Source of the DNA: Oscillospiraceae bacterium
Lineage (GTDB): Bacteria; Bacillota; Clostridia; Oscillospirales; Acutalibacteraceae
Length of the DNA: 64,000 nt
NCBI GenBank assembly: GCA_015065725.1
Contig: SVPV01000001.1
Span: 55,434-119,433 of the forward strand
Reading direction: 5' to 3'
This document shows positions 52,934-61,222 of this stretch, piece after piece. Positions within the stretch are counted from its first letter, which is position 1. Each line of letters starts with the position of its first letter. A program made the translations under genes and the position numbers. The notes beneath the pieces were generated by a model. It was not told the DNA's origin and searched no databases. It saw only the letters and a program-made list of their open reading frames with translations.

Positions 52934-54121
52934 CTAATTTCTATATTCACGCGGAGATTTACCGTAATGTTTTTGGAATTGCTTAGCAAAATAGCTAGTG
53001 TTATTAAACCCTACAGTAAAGGCTATTTGCTGAATTTGAAGTGTAGAACATTTTAATAATTTTGCAGCCTGTGTTATTCGTTCTTTGTTAACGAAATCTA
53101 TAAAGCTAATTCCCATTTCCTTTTGAAAAATTGTTGATAAATAATTTGCATTTACATTAAGTGCAGCAGCAGTTTCTTTAACCGAAATATTGTCGGATAA
53201 ATGGTCTTTTATATGGGTTACTGCTAAATGAACAAGCGGTTTTAGGTTTGGATAGGCGTTTTCCTGTACAAGTCGGCAATAGCTTTTAAGTATTTCGGTA
53301 GTTAAGGACTCTGCTTTTTTTAGTGAATCAAGCTGTTCAATTTTAATACCTATATTATTTGAAATACGGTCAAGCTGATAGGGGTGAATATGACATTCCT
53401 CAAGAGCGTGGCGAAGCTGTGTGTTAAGAATAATGCAATAATTTTGAAAATTTCTTAACGGTGAGCTGTTACGATGGGAAAAAGCACCCGAAAAATTATA
53501 CTTTGAAAGAATATTTATTGCCATAGAAAAATTGCCCTGTTTTACTGCTTCTGTTAATGCGGCACTTAACTCATATCTTTCTTCAATTTCGCGTATTGAT
53601 GCTGAGGTCAAGTGAACAGGCGATTCCAATAAATTGGGAACATTTTCCTTAAATAAATTAACCGTCTGAAATGAAATAGGAACATTTGACCCAGTGATTT
53701 TCTGGTAAAGCAATAAGCTTAATCTGTTAAGGGTGCTGGTTGGAATGACGGGGAGCGAGGCACCAAACATTAATAGTTGCCTGCTTAAATCTGCGGGTAT
53801 GCCGATTTTATGTATTTTTTCAAGTGCTTGATATTCGGAAAAAGGCTCGTGTAATAAGGGGCCTAATGAATATACTTTACTTGTTTCTTTTGAGTAAAAG
53901 AGAATATGTGCTACACCGAAAAAGGAATTAAATTCATAAATACAATTAGGTCTAAGGCTGCAAAGATGCAATAGGTCATCGGGATTTTTGTAAAAATAAT
54001 TTATAAAGTTTTGATTTTTTTGATTTATATGGTCAAAAATATCTTTTGGGGAATTATTTAGGGTTTTAAATTCAAACCCTGCTATGCATTTTATAATATC
54101 ATTTATAAAATCAAATTCCAT
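52934..54121 (-). CDS. AraC-family transcriptional regulator
   Basis: This 395-residue regulator has a C-terminal AraC/XylS double helix-turn-helix of about 100 residues (HIKDHLSDNISVKETAAALNVN, YLSTIFQKEMG, IAFTVGFNNTSYFAKQFQKHYGKSPREYR). The first 290 residues form a mostly helical region without a recognisable cupin. It is divergent from the GPH symporter-GH2 pair and is therefore the likely regulator of that locus, with the sugar or a derivative as signal. GAGAGG precedes the ATG. Confidence 0.88.
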   Translation of the reverse strand: MEFDFINDIIKCIAGFEFKTLNNSPKDIFDHINQKNQNFINYFYKNPDDLLHLCSLRPNCIYEFNSFFGVAHILFYSKETSKVYSLGPLLHEPFSEYQALEKIHKIGIPADLSRQLLMFGASLPVIPTSTLNRLSLLLYQKITGSNVPISFQTVNLFKENVPNLLESPVHLTSASIREIEERYELSAALTEAVKQGNFSMAINILSKYNFSGAFSHRNSSPLRNFQNYCIILNTQLRHALEECHIHPYQLDRISNNIGIKIEQLDSLKKAESLTTEILKSYCRLVQENAYPNLKPLVHLAVTHIKDHLSDNISVKETAAALNVNANYLSTIFQKEMGISFIDFVNKERITQAAKLLKCSTLQIQQIAFTVGFNNTSYFAKQFQKHYGKSPREYRN

Positions 54122-54160
54122 AGAAATAACCTCTCTAGGTGAATATATGAGTTTTGTTTT

Positions 54161-54189
54161 ATAATAACAGAGTTTTGTTGCTTTTTCAA
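54161..54189 (-). promoter_or_regulatory. Promoter of the AraC-family gene
   Basis: On the minus strand TTGAAA, a 17-base spacer and TATTAT lie 40 bases before the regulator start. The shared 156-base intergenic region must also hold the promoter and operator of the symporter gene; no clear plus-strand -35 was found. Confidence 0.7.
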
Positions 54190-54277
54190 GTGTATATTAT
54201 ATGGTAAAATATAAAAAAGAAACTAAAAGGTTAGTTTTTTTTGGAAAATTTGCATATATTAAGAGGAGGATTCTTTC

Positions 54278-55717
54278 ATGGAAAAGAAAAACGGATTTAG
54301 AAAATTCGGTATCCGCGATAGTGTAGCCTATGCGGCAGGCGATTTAGGCTGTAATATGAGTTTTGCACTTAAGGGTACCATGGCACTTTTCTGGACACAG
54401 GTTATGGGACTTGGACTTTACTATTCACTTCTTTTAGTAATAGTTCAGGTTTGGGACGCAATTAATGATCCGCTTATCGGCTCTATTATTGATGCTGACA
54501 GACGCAAATATAAACGCAACAAGTTTTTAACATATATTTGGTTTGGATCAATAGGTCTTATAGTTGGCGGTGCACTTTGCTTCCTTCCTTTCCCGGGTCT
54601 TCAAACATGGGCAAAAATTATAATCTTTATTTGCGGTTATATTATTTGGGATGCTTTTTATACAATAGCCAATGTTCCTTATGGCTCACTGCTTTCGCTT
54701 ATCTCTAAAGAACCAGCTGACCGTGCTTCTCTTTCGGCATGGCGTTCTATCGGTTCTATGTTAGGTAATATGGTACCTATGGTTATTCTTCCATTTATCA
54801 TTTATGAGGCTGACGGTAAAACTCTAAACGGACCGCGTGTTTTCCTTGCAGCACTTATTATGGGTGTGCTTGGTTTCTTCTGCTTCCAATTTATGATTAA
54901 AAACACCGAAATCCGTGTAGAAGAAAACGTTACTTTAAATGAAGAGCAACCGAAATTTAATGTGCTTGAAGCACTTAAAAACTTTGCTAAAAACCGTCCC
55001 GCTGTTGGTGCTACACTTGCAGCTATGGGTATGTTCATTGGTATGCAGGGTGCAGCTACCGCTGTTTCTGTTGTTTTCCAAATTTATTATAACAACGCAA
55101 AAATTTCGGGTATAGTTCAGCTTTTTGCAATGATTCCAATAGTAGTATTCACACCTTTAGCGCGAAAAATGGTTTCTAAATACGGTAAAAAGGAGCTTTC
55201 TGTTTTAGGTGCTATTTGTTCTATTATAGGCGGTATTGCTTTGTTTGTTATTACCCCACAAAATAAGAGCCTTGACCTTGTACTTTACATTTTGGCACAG
55301 CTTGTATATAGCCTTGGTCTTGGTATTTACTCTACAGTTTCTTGGGCTATGATGGGCGATGCCATTGACTATAACGAGTGGAAAACAGGCAAGAGAGAAG
55401 AGGGCGTTGTTTATTCACTTCATTCCTTCTTCCGTAAGCTAGCACAAGGAATCGGTCCTGCAGTAGCTTTAGTTATTATGTCAACTCTAGGCTATGTTAA
55501 TAATGCTGTTGATTCTAAAACAGGTGAAGCTTTTATCGATGTAGCACTTCTTTCCGACGCAGTAGCTTTAAAGCTTCGCATTTTGGTTGCAGTATTGTTC
55601 CTAGTAGCTGCTGTTATGCAGTTTGTAGGTCTTGCACTTATCTATAATCTTGATAAGAAAACACTTGAAAAAATGAATTCAGAGCTTGAGGCACGCAGAA
55701 CAATTGGTGCTGAATAA
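54278..55717 (+). CDS. GPH-family glycoside/hexuronide:cation symporter
   Basis: This 479-residue transporter of the glycoside-pentoside-hexuronide family has about 12 hydrophobic segments. Family signatures are WDAINDPLIGSIIDADRRKYKRNKFL after helix 2 and YTIANVPYGSLLSLIS in helix 4. MMGDAIDYNEWKTGKREEGVVYS lies in the second half. It imports a glycoside with Na+ or H+. Its neighbour is a GH2 enzyme 25 bases downstream, so it probably brings in that enzyme's substrate. GAGGAGG precedes the start. Confidence 0.92.
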   Translation: MEKKNGFRKFGIRDSVAYAAGDLGCNMSFALKGTMALFWTQVMGLGLYYSLLLVIVQVWDAINDPLIGSIIDADRRKYKRNKFLTYIWFGSIGLIVGGALCFLPFPGLQTWAKIIIFICGYIIWDAFYTIANVPYGSLLSLISKEPADRASLSAWRSIGSMLGNMVPMVILPFIIYEADGKTLNGPRVFLAALIMGVLGFFCFQFMIKNTEIRVEENVTLNEEQPKFNVLEALKNFAKNRPAVGATLAAMGMFIGMQGAATAVSVVFQIYYNNAKISGIVQLFAMIPIVVFTPLARKMVSKYGKKELSVLGAICSIIGGIALFVITPQNKSLDLVLYILAQLVYSLGLGIYSTVSWAMMGDAIDYNEWKTGKREEGVVYSLHSFFRKLAQGIGPAVALVIMSTLGYVNNAVDSKTGEAFIDVALLSDAVALKLRILVAVLFLVAAVMQFVGLALIYNLDKKTLEKMNSELEARRTIGAE

Positions 55718-55742
55718 TTTTTGACTTTATAGGGAGAAACAT

Positions 55743-58013
55743 ATGAGAAATATTTTAAACATAAATGAGGGCTGGTTTTTTTCAAAAGAAGCCACAGGTG
55801 TTCCTACTACTGTAGGCGAGGAGTTTATAGGCGTAAATCTTCCTCATTCATGGAACGCTACCGACGGACAAGACGGCGGTAATGATTACGTTAGATGCAC
55901 CGCATATTATGCAAAAACAATATGTAAAAAGGATATGCCCGACGCTGACCGCTATTATCTTGAAATCCGCGGTGCAAACTCTTCGGCAGATGTTTATATA
56001 GACGGTAAGCATTTAGCACACCACGACGGTGGATATTCTACATGGCGTGTAGATATTACCGACTCATTAACCGACAATAGCTTGCTTGTAATATCGGTTA
56101 ATAATGAACCTAATGATTTCGTTTATCCTCAAATGGCAGACTTTACGTTCTATGGCGGTCTTTACCGTGATGTAAATATTATTGCCGTAAACAACACCCA
56201 TTTTGATTTGGATTATTATGGCACACCCGGTATTAAAATCACACCTGTAATTGACGGTGCTAACGCTAATGTAGAAATTGAAACCTATGTTACAAACGGG
56301 ACAGATAATAATCAAATCAAGTATACTGTTTATGATGCTGATAAAAACGTTGTAGCTACTACTGTTACAAAGGATACAAAATATAACTTTGTAATTGAGA
56401 ATGTTCATAAGTGGCATGGAAGACGTGACCCGTATCTTTACAGTGCTACTGCCGAGCTTTTAGACGGCGATAATGTTATTGATAACATTTCTTCTGATTT
56501 TGGTTGCCGTAGCTTCGAGATTGACCCCGATAACGGATTTATACTCAACGGCGAAGAGTATGCACTTCGTGGTGTTTCAAGACACCAAGATAGACTGGGT
56601 ATCGGTAACGCTTTGCTTCCTTGTCATCACGAGGAGGATATTGACTTAATTATGGAGGTCGGTGCTACTACAATCCGTCTTGCACACTATCAGCACGACC
56701 AGTATTTCTATGACCTTTGTGACCGCAAGGGACTTGTAATTTGGGCAGAAATTCCTTATATTTCAAAGCATCTTCCAAAGGGTAGAGAGAATACAATAAG
56801 TCAAATGAAAGAGCTTATAACCCAAAACTACAACCATCCTTCAATCGTTGTATGGGGACTTTCTAATGAGATTTCTATGAACGGCTCTGATGCTGACCTT
56901 ATCGATAACCATAATGTTCTTAATGATATGGTACACGATATGGATAAAACACGTCTTACCACTATTGCCGCAGTTTCTATGGCAAAGATTGATGACCCGT
57001 ATATTCATATTTCAGATGTTGTTTCCTATAACCATTACTTTGGTTGGTATGGCGGCGATACCTCAATGAACGGTCCTTGGTTTGATAATTTCCATGAAAA
57101 ATATCCTAAAACACCCATTGGTGTCAGCGAATACGGTTGCGAGGCACTTAATTGGCATACCTCAAACCCCGTTCAAGGCGACTATACCGAGGAATATCAG
57201 TCCTATTACCACGAGGAATTAATTAAGCAACTCTTTACACGTAAATATATCTGGGCAACACACGTTTGGAATATGTTTGACTTCGGTGCAGATGCACGTG
57301 CCGAGGGCGGTGAGAACGGTCAAAACCATAAAGGCCTTGTGACTATGGATAGAAAGTATAAAAAAGACTCTTTCTATGCCTATAAGGCATGGCTTTCAGA
57401 CGAGCCGTTTGTTCACCTATGCTCAAAGCGTTATGTTGACCGTGTTGAAGACGTAACAAAGGTTACTGTATATTCAAACTTGCCTGAGGTTGAGCTTTTT
57501 GCAAATGGCGAGAGCCTTGGCGTACAAAAGGCAGACGACCATTTCTTCCGCTTTGAAGTGAAGAATGTTGGTGAGACAACCTTAGTTGCTAAGGCAGGCG
57601 AGTTTACTGATGAGGGTAAAATCCGTAAGGTAGACGAAATGAACCAAGACTACATTCTTAAAGAAAAGGGTGCGGTGCTAAATTGGTTCGACGTTGAAGC
57701 TCCAGAGGGTAGATACAGCCTTAATGATAAAATTTCGGATATTATGAAGTCTACTCGCGGTAAGCTTTGGTTTGCAAAGCTAGGACTTAAGATTAAAAAG
57801 TCTATGTCGGCTAATAGTGAAAATAAAGGCAAGGGTAAAGGCAAAAAGACCGAGGCTATGGGCTTTGAAATTGGACCTGAAATGATGCAAATGATGGGCG
57901 GATTTACCGTGCTTCGTCTTACAAGCCTTATTGGTATGATGAATATCACCTTTACTAAGGAAGACCTGCTTAAGATGAATAAGCAGTTAAATAAAATTCG
58001 CAAACCTAAGTAG
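55743..58013 (+). CDS. Glycoside hydrolase family 2 (beta-glucuronidase or beta-galactosidase)
   Basis: This cytosolic GH2 enzyme has 756 residues: a sugar-binding domain (NLPHSWNATDGQDGG), an Ig-like domain, and a TIM barrel with acid/base E376 in WGLSNEIS and nucleophile E463 in GVSEYGCE. After the nucleophile an N-x-K motif occurs (N528-H-K530, GQNHKGLVTMDRK), a feature used to recognise glucuronidases, although some GH2 galactosidases show a similar segment. A C-terminal extension of about 150 residues ends in a Lys/Gly-rich linker and a Met-rich helical tail. The GPH symporter upstream fits glucuronide use. No signal peptide. Confidence 0.88.
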   Translation: MRNILNINEGWFFSKEATGVPTTVGEEFIGVNLPHSWNATDGQDGGNDYVRCTAYYAKTICKKDMPDADRYYLEIRGANSSADVYIDGKHLAHHDGGYSTWRVDITDSLTDNSLLVISVNNEPNDFVYPQMADFTFYGGLYRDVNIIAVNNTHFDLDYYGTPGIKITPVIDGANANVEIETYVTNGTDNNQIKYTVYDADKNVVATTVTKDTKYNFVIENVHKWHGRRDPYLYSATAELLDGDNVIDNISSDFGCRSFEIDPDNGFILNGEEYALRGVSRHQDRLGIGNALLPCHHEEDIDLIMEVGATTIRLAHYQHDQYFYDLCDRKGLVIWAEIPYISKHLPKGRENTISQMKELITQNYNHPSIVVWGLSNEISMNGSDADLIDNHNVLNDMVHDMDKTRLTTIAAVSMAKIDDPYIHISDVVSYNHYFGWYGGDTSMNGPWFDNFHEKYPKTPIGVSEYGCEALNWHTSNPVQGDYTEEYQSYYHEELIKQLFTRKYIWATHVWNMFDFGADARAEGGENGQNHKGLVTMDRKYKKDSFYAYKAWLSDEPFVHLCSKRYVDRVEDVTKVTVYSNLPEVELFANGESLGVQKADDHFFRFEVKNVGETTLVAKAGEFTDEGKIRKVDEMNQDYILKEKGAVLNWFDVEAPEGRYSLNDKISDIMKSTRGKLWFAKLGLKIKKSMSANSENKGKGKGKKTEAMGFEIGPEMMQMMGGFTVLRLTSLIGMMNITFTKEDLLKMNKQLNKIRKPK

Positions 58014-58036
58014 TTTGGGAATTTTAAAAACAATAT

Positions 58037-58080
58037 TATAATAGAAGAGGCGGTCGATTTCGACCGCCTCTTCTATTATA
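58037..58080. terminator. Bidirectional terminator between GH2 and the cohesin-like gene
   Basis: A perfect 20-bp stem (inner arm GAAGAGGCGGTCG) with a 4-base loop lies between convergent genes. Confidence 0.92.
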
Positions 58081-58092
58081 CAAAAAACAAAA

Positions 58093-58680
58093 TTATTTTT
58101 TAACAGTTGCTTCGCCAAGTGAAATATCGGCAAATACCTCTTTAGCTTCATAGTTGCCAAGCATAGTGCCTTCACCGTCAATGGTTATTTTATACTTGTT
58201 GTCTGATGATGGCTTTTTTACTTTAAAATTAAGGGTTATAACAGTACCATTCTTATTAACATCTTTATTATCAGAAGAATATACTAAAGAAGAAATTTTA
58301 TTATCCTTGACAGCAACTTCGTGTTCTGTATGGATTTCACCATCTTCGTAATCTACGTAAGTAAGAAGTTCAGTATCATACTTAAATACAAATGTACCTG
58401 CACAAAAACCTGGGTTGTCGTTTATTTTTACAGGTATTGAAATAATTGAGTTTTTCTTTGCTTTTTTAGCCTCAACTGTAACCTCGGTATTCGGCTTTTT
58501 GTCTTCGCTTGAAGCATTTTCTGAAGAATCGCCGCTTGAAATAACGCTGGAGGACGGTGTGCTGTCATTATCGTCCTTATCAGTTTTTCCAAAGGTGCCT
58601 GTAATACTAAAAATTGCAATAACTACTGCTAAAAGGGCAAATACGCCAACTACAATTCCTAAAACTAGCTTTTTGTTCAT
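58093..58680 (-). CDS. Membrane-anchored protein with a probable cohesin domain
   Basis: This 195-residue protein has an N-terminal membrane anchor (LVLGIVVGVFALLAVVIAIFSI), a Ser/Asp-rich linker (about 34-65) and one domain of about 130 residues. That domain resembles a type I cohesin: ISIPVKINDNPGFCAGTFVFKYD, LLTYVDYEDGE and VITLNFKVKKPSS, ending in DISLGEATVKK. Cohesins bind dockerins, and two dockerin proteins are encoded about 20 kb away. A single anchored cohesin could hold one dockerin protein on the surface. The domain call is by pattern only. AAGGAGA precedes the start. Confidence 0.65.
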   Translation of the reverse strand: MNKKLVLGIVVGVFALLAVVIAIFSITGTFGKTDKDDNDSTPSSSVISSGDSSENASSEDKKPNTEVTVEAKKAKKNSIISIPVKINDNPGFCAGTFVFKYDTELLTYVDYEDGEIHTEHEVAVKDNKISSLVYSSDNKDVNKNGTVITLNFKVKKPSSDNKYKITIDGEGTMLGNYEAKEVFADISLGEATVKK

Positions 58681-58708
58681 TTTGTTTTCTCCTTAATTTA
58701 AAATGTTT

Positions 58709-59593
58709 TTAGATATTATCATATTCGCCATTGTTGATTTTCTCTTTTATTGCGGCTACAACGCTTTCCTTGTCTTCTTTATACGTAACGCCATACCATT
58801 TATCTTCAGCAATAAGTACCTCTACAGCCTTTTCGCCTGTGGTTATGAGCTTTGAAACTACGCTAGGTAAGTAAAATTCAGATTTTGGAACATTTATCTT
58901 TTCGCCTAAAAATTCTTTTAAATCGCGGTCTATATAGCTGAATATATCGGTTGAAAATCCCCACATGTTCATAGATACGACTGTATCGGCAGGTAATTCT
59001 ATCCAATTTTCACCGTCTTCGGTGTATTTGCAGTCTATAATTTTTGTGCGTTCAACAACGCCCAGAAGCTTATTGTTCTCTATAGTGCATACTCCGCGTG
59101 AAACCGAGCCGTTTTCGGTTAGAGTATTCACAAGACGGAAGCCGACCATACAGTAATCCTTTGACTGTTGTTTTAAATGCTCATAAATCTTTTTAAATGC
59201 ATCGGGACCGTAGTAATCGTCAGCATTAATAACAGCAAAGGGTGTATGGACCTTGTCTTTTGCACACCATACTGCGTGAGCGGTACCCCAAGGCTTTTCG
59301 CGGTCCTTGGGACAAGCAAAGCCATCGGGTAGCTTATATGTTTCCTGAAAAGCGTATTCTACATCAATCTGCTTTTCGATACGCTTGCCTACAAGCTCTT
59401 TAAACTCTTTTTCGATTGCTTCTTTAATAATAAATACAACCTTATTAAAGCCTGCTTTTTTAGCATCATAAACCGAAAAGTCAAGTATAGCCTCTCCGTT
59501 GGGGCCTACAGGCTCAACCTGCTTAAGACCGCCGAAACGGCTTCCCATACCTGCCGCCATTACCACTAATGTGGCATTAAATTTATTATCCAT
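58709..59593 (-). CDS. Sugar nucleotidyltransferase family protein
   Basis: This 294-residue NTP-transferase fold protein has the signature VMAAGMGSRFGGLKQVEPVGP (residues 11-31). Metal and sugar binding segments (INADDYYG, WGTAHAVW, SMNMWGF) follow. It would join a sugar 1-phosphate to a nucleoside triphosphate; the sugar is unknown. It is longer than simple RmlA-type enzymes' core but complete. CGGAG precedes the ATG. It lies upstream of the cohesin gene on the same strand with a 28-base gap, so they may be co-transcribed. Confidence 0.85.
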   Translation of the reverse strand: MDNKFNATLVVMAAGMGSRFGGLKQVEPVGPNGEAILDFSVYDAKKAGFNKVVFIIKEAIEKEFKELVGKRIEKQIDVEYAFQETYKLPDGFACPKDREKPWGTAHAVWCAKDKVHTPFAVINADDYYGPDAFKKIYEHLKQQSKDYCMVGFRLVNTLTENGSVSRGVCTIENNKLLGVVERTKIIDCKYTEDGENWIELPADTVVSMNMWGFSTDIFSYIDRDLKEFLGEKINVPKSEFYLPSVVSKLITTGEKAVEVLIAEDKWYGVTYKEDKESVVAAIKEKINNGEYDNI

Positions 59594-59692
59594 AACAACT
59601 ACTCCGTTAATTCATATATATAATATAAGTATATATTCATATAACACCAAATGTCAAGCAGTATTTTTTTAAGTAAGGCTATTAACAGTGTA

Positions 59693-59730
59693 TAAAAAAA
59701 TTACCCCGTAGCGTTTAAACTACGAGGTAA
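59693..59730 (-). terminator. Terminator of the 3D-domain gene
   Basis: On the minus strand a stem TTACC-CGTAG type with one mismatch is followed by TTTTTTT. It lies six bases after the stop of the 3D/G5 gene. Confidence 0.85.
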
Positions 59731-59735
59731 TAAAA

Positions 59736-60818
59736 TTACTCTAAAATATAAATTTCAACGTTTCTTCTACCAAAGGCTGAACATTCACCACGAGAAGAAA
59801 AGAATAAATCCACATTGTTAGGATATTTTTTTGTAAATCCGCCGGTATCGGCTGCAACGGCATAACCGTATATAAATTTACCGTCACTTGACTTTATATA
59901 CATCTTTGTTCCGTAAGGTATAACGTTAGGGTTAACCGCAATATAACCAGGCTGTGGTGCTACACCGGTTGCACAGTTATGACCGGTATATGTGTAAGCA
60001 GTAGCCTGTACGGTTATGTGCTTTTTATAGTTGGTTGGAACACCGTTCATATCAAGCTCAATGCTAGAGGGGGGAACAAGAGTAGATATTGTTTTAACCG
60101 AAGCACTGGTGGTAACAGCAACACTCGTTTTAACCGAGGTTGTTTTTGTGCCTACAATCTTTTTGGTGTTAACGGGTGCGGTAACAACTTCGCTACTGTC
60201 AATTATGGTTTCAACGGTTTGACCGTTAACTACCTTGTGTGTGCAGTTAATCTGCTGTACACCGTCTGAGCCTTGCTCAATTTTTTGGGTGCCGTTTTTG
60301 TAATCAGAAGAATAAACAGTTATGGTTTTTGCGGGAATGGTTTCGGTATAGCTGTCAGTAATATAATCGATATTTGTATAGTCGATATATATTGTATTCT
60401 TAACAACCGTATCAAGTGCGGGTTCAACCATATCGTAACTGTCAACCGTATAACCTGCATTTTTAAGAATGCTTTCAACGGTTGTATTACCAGTTACCTC
60501 AACCGTTTCGGTTTTATCACCTATTGTAACATAAACAGGGTAGGTATATGCTATGTTGATTTTTCCTGCATTTACTTTAACAATCTTATAATTGTTTGAT
60601 TTAAGGCCTGCTGAATTAAGTTTGTTTTCAAGTCCGGCAAAAAAAGAATTAACTTTGTATGTGCTTTCACCGTCAAATATAACGTATGTTCTTATTGAGT
60701 AGCTAATTAATGTAGTAATAATCATAACTACCGCAGTAAGAAAGGCAATGCAGGGAATTCGCTTCTCGTTTAGCTTTTCATAAAGAGAACAAAAAGCGGT
60801 TTTTATTCCTTTTAACAT
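59736..60818 (-). CDS. YabE/RpfB-like cell-wall protein with DUF348, G5 and 3D domains
   Basis: This 360-residue exported protein starts with a membrane segment (CIAFLTAVVMIITTLISYSI). It has two ubiquitin-like DUF348 repeats (YVIFDGESTYKVN and VTIGDKTETVEV, VESILKNAGYTVD) and a G5 domain (about 140-220). A Thr/Ser/Val-rich linker leads to a C-terminal 3D double-psi barrel (VQATAYTYTGHNC, AADTGGF, NNVDLFF). Such proteins are peptidoglycan lytic enzymes or resuscitation-type factors. The first of the three namesake aspartates appears as Asn (AVNPNVIP). AAAGGAG precedes the start. Confidence 0.9.
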   Translation of the reverse strand: MLKGIKTAFCSLYEKLNEKRIPCIAFLTAVVMIITTLISYSIRTYVIFDGESTYKVNSFFAGLENKLNSAGLKSNNYKIVKVNAGKINIAYTYPVYVTIGDKTETVEVTGNTTVESILKNAGYTVDSYDMVEPALDTVVKNTIYIDYTNIDYITDSYTETIPAKTITVYSSDYKNGTQKIEQGSDGVQQINCTHKVVNGQTVETIIDSSEVVTAPVNTKKIVGTKTTSVKTSVAVTTSASVKTISTLVPPSSIELDMNGVPTNYKKHITVQATAYTYTGHNCATGVAPQPGYIAVNPNVIPYGTKMYIKSSDGKFIYGYAVAADTGGFTKKYPNNVDLFFSSRGECSAFGRRNVEIYILE

Positions 60819-60874
60819 TCAATAACTCCTTTAAAACTTGTTTGAACTTTTTAAACTCTTCAAAACGCCTTGCT

Positions 60875-60903
60875 ATTATATATGCTAAAAAACACTATGT
60901 CAA
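60875..60903 (-). promoter_or_regulatory. Promoter of the 3D-domain gene
   Basis: On the minus strand a consensus TTGACA, 17-base spacer and TATAAT lie 57 bases before the start. Confidence 0.9.
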
Positions 60904-61222
60904 GGACATCGAAAATCAAAAAATTATTAAAAATGACGAAAAAAACTCAAAAATTCAAAAGGTTACAAAGTTGTAACCAATTTTATTTGTAATTAAATGT
61001 CATTTTATGTTAAAAAACTTGTGCAAACCGACGATTTTGCAGAGTTGGTAATAAACGGGTAGGGTACTCACATCTATATTATATTCGGTTTTTTAAAGAA
61101 ATATGCAAAAACATCAAGGTTTTATAAAATAAAAACTTTACAAAAGTTGTCGAAAATGGTATTATTAATTTTAATGGTAATTTATATGTTATCTACTATA
61201 ATTATTTGGAGGATGAGAAAAA
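60904..61222. other. Divergent intergenic region with a perfect palindrome
   Basis: This is the rest of the 404-base gap between the 3D gene and the permease. It holds an 18-base palindrome, GGTTACAA-AG-TTGTAACC, at 60961-60978, and a TATAAT at 61197-61202 just before the permease. The palindrome could be an operator or, with the T-rich minus-strand flank, a hairpin. I found no purine riboswitch, no ORF with codon-like character and no RNA gene. Confidence 0.55.

Noticed and set aside
58415-58696. 93-residue plus-strand ORF opposite the cohesin-like gene
   Set aside because: Antisense shadow of the membrane anchor and linker; no ribosome binding site or promoter on the plus strand.
60819-61222. 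Purine (guanine/xanthine) riboswitch upstream of the nucleobase permease
   Set aside because: The conserved purine-aptamer junction sequences and loop pairs could not be found; only an A/T-rich leader is seen.
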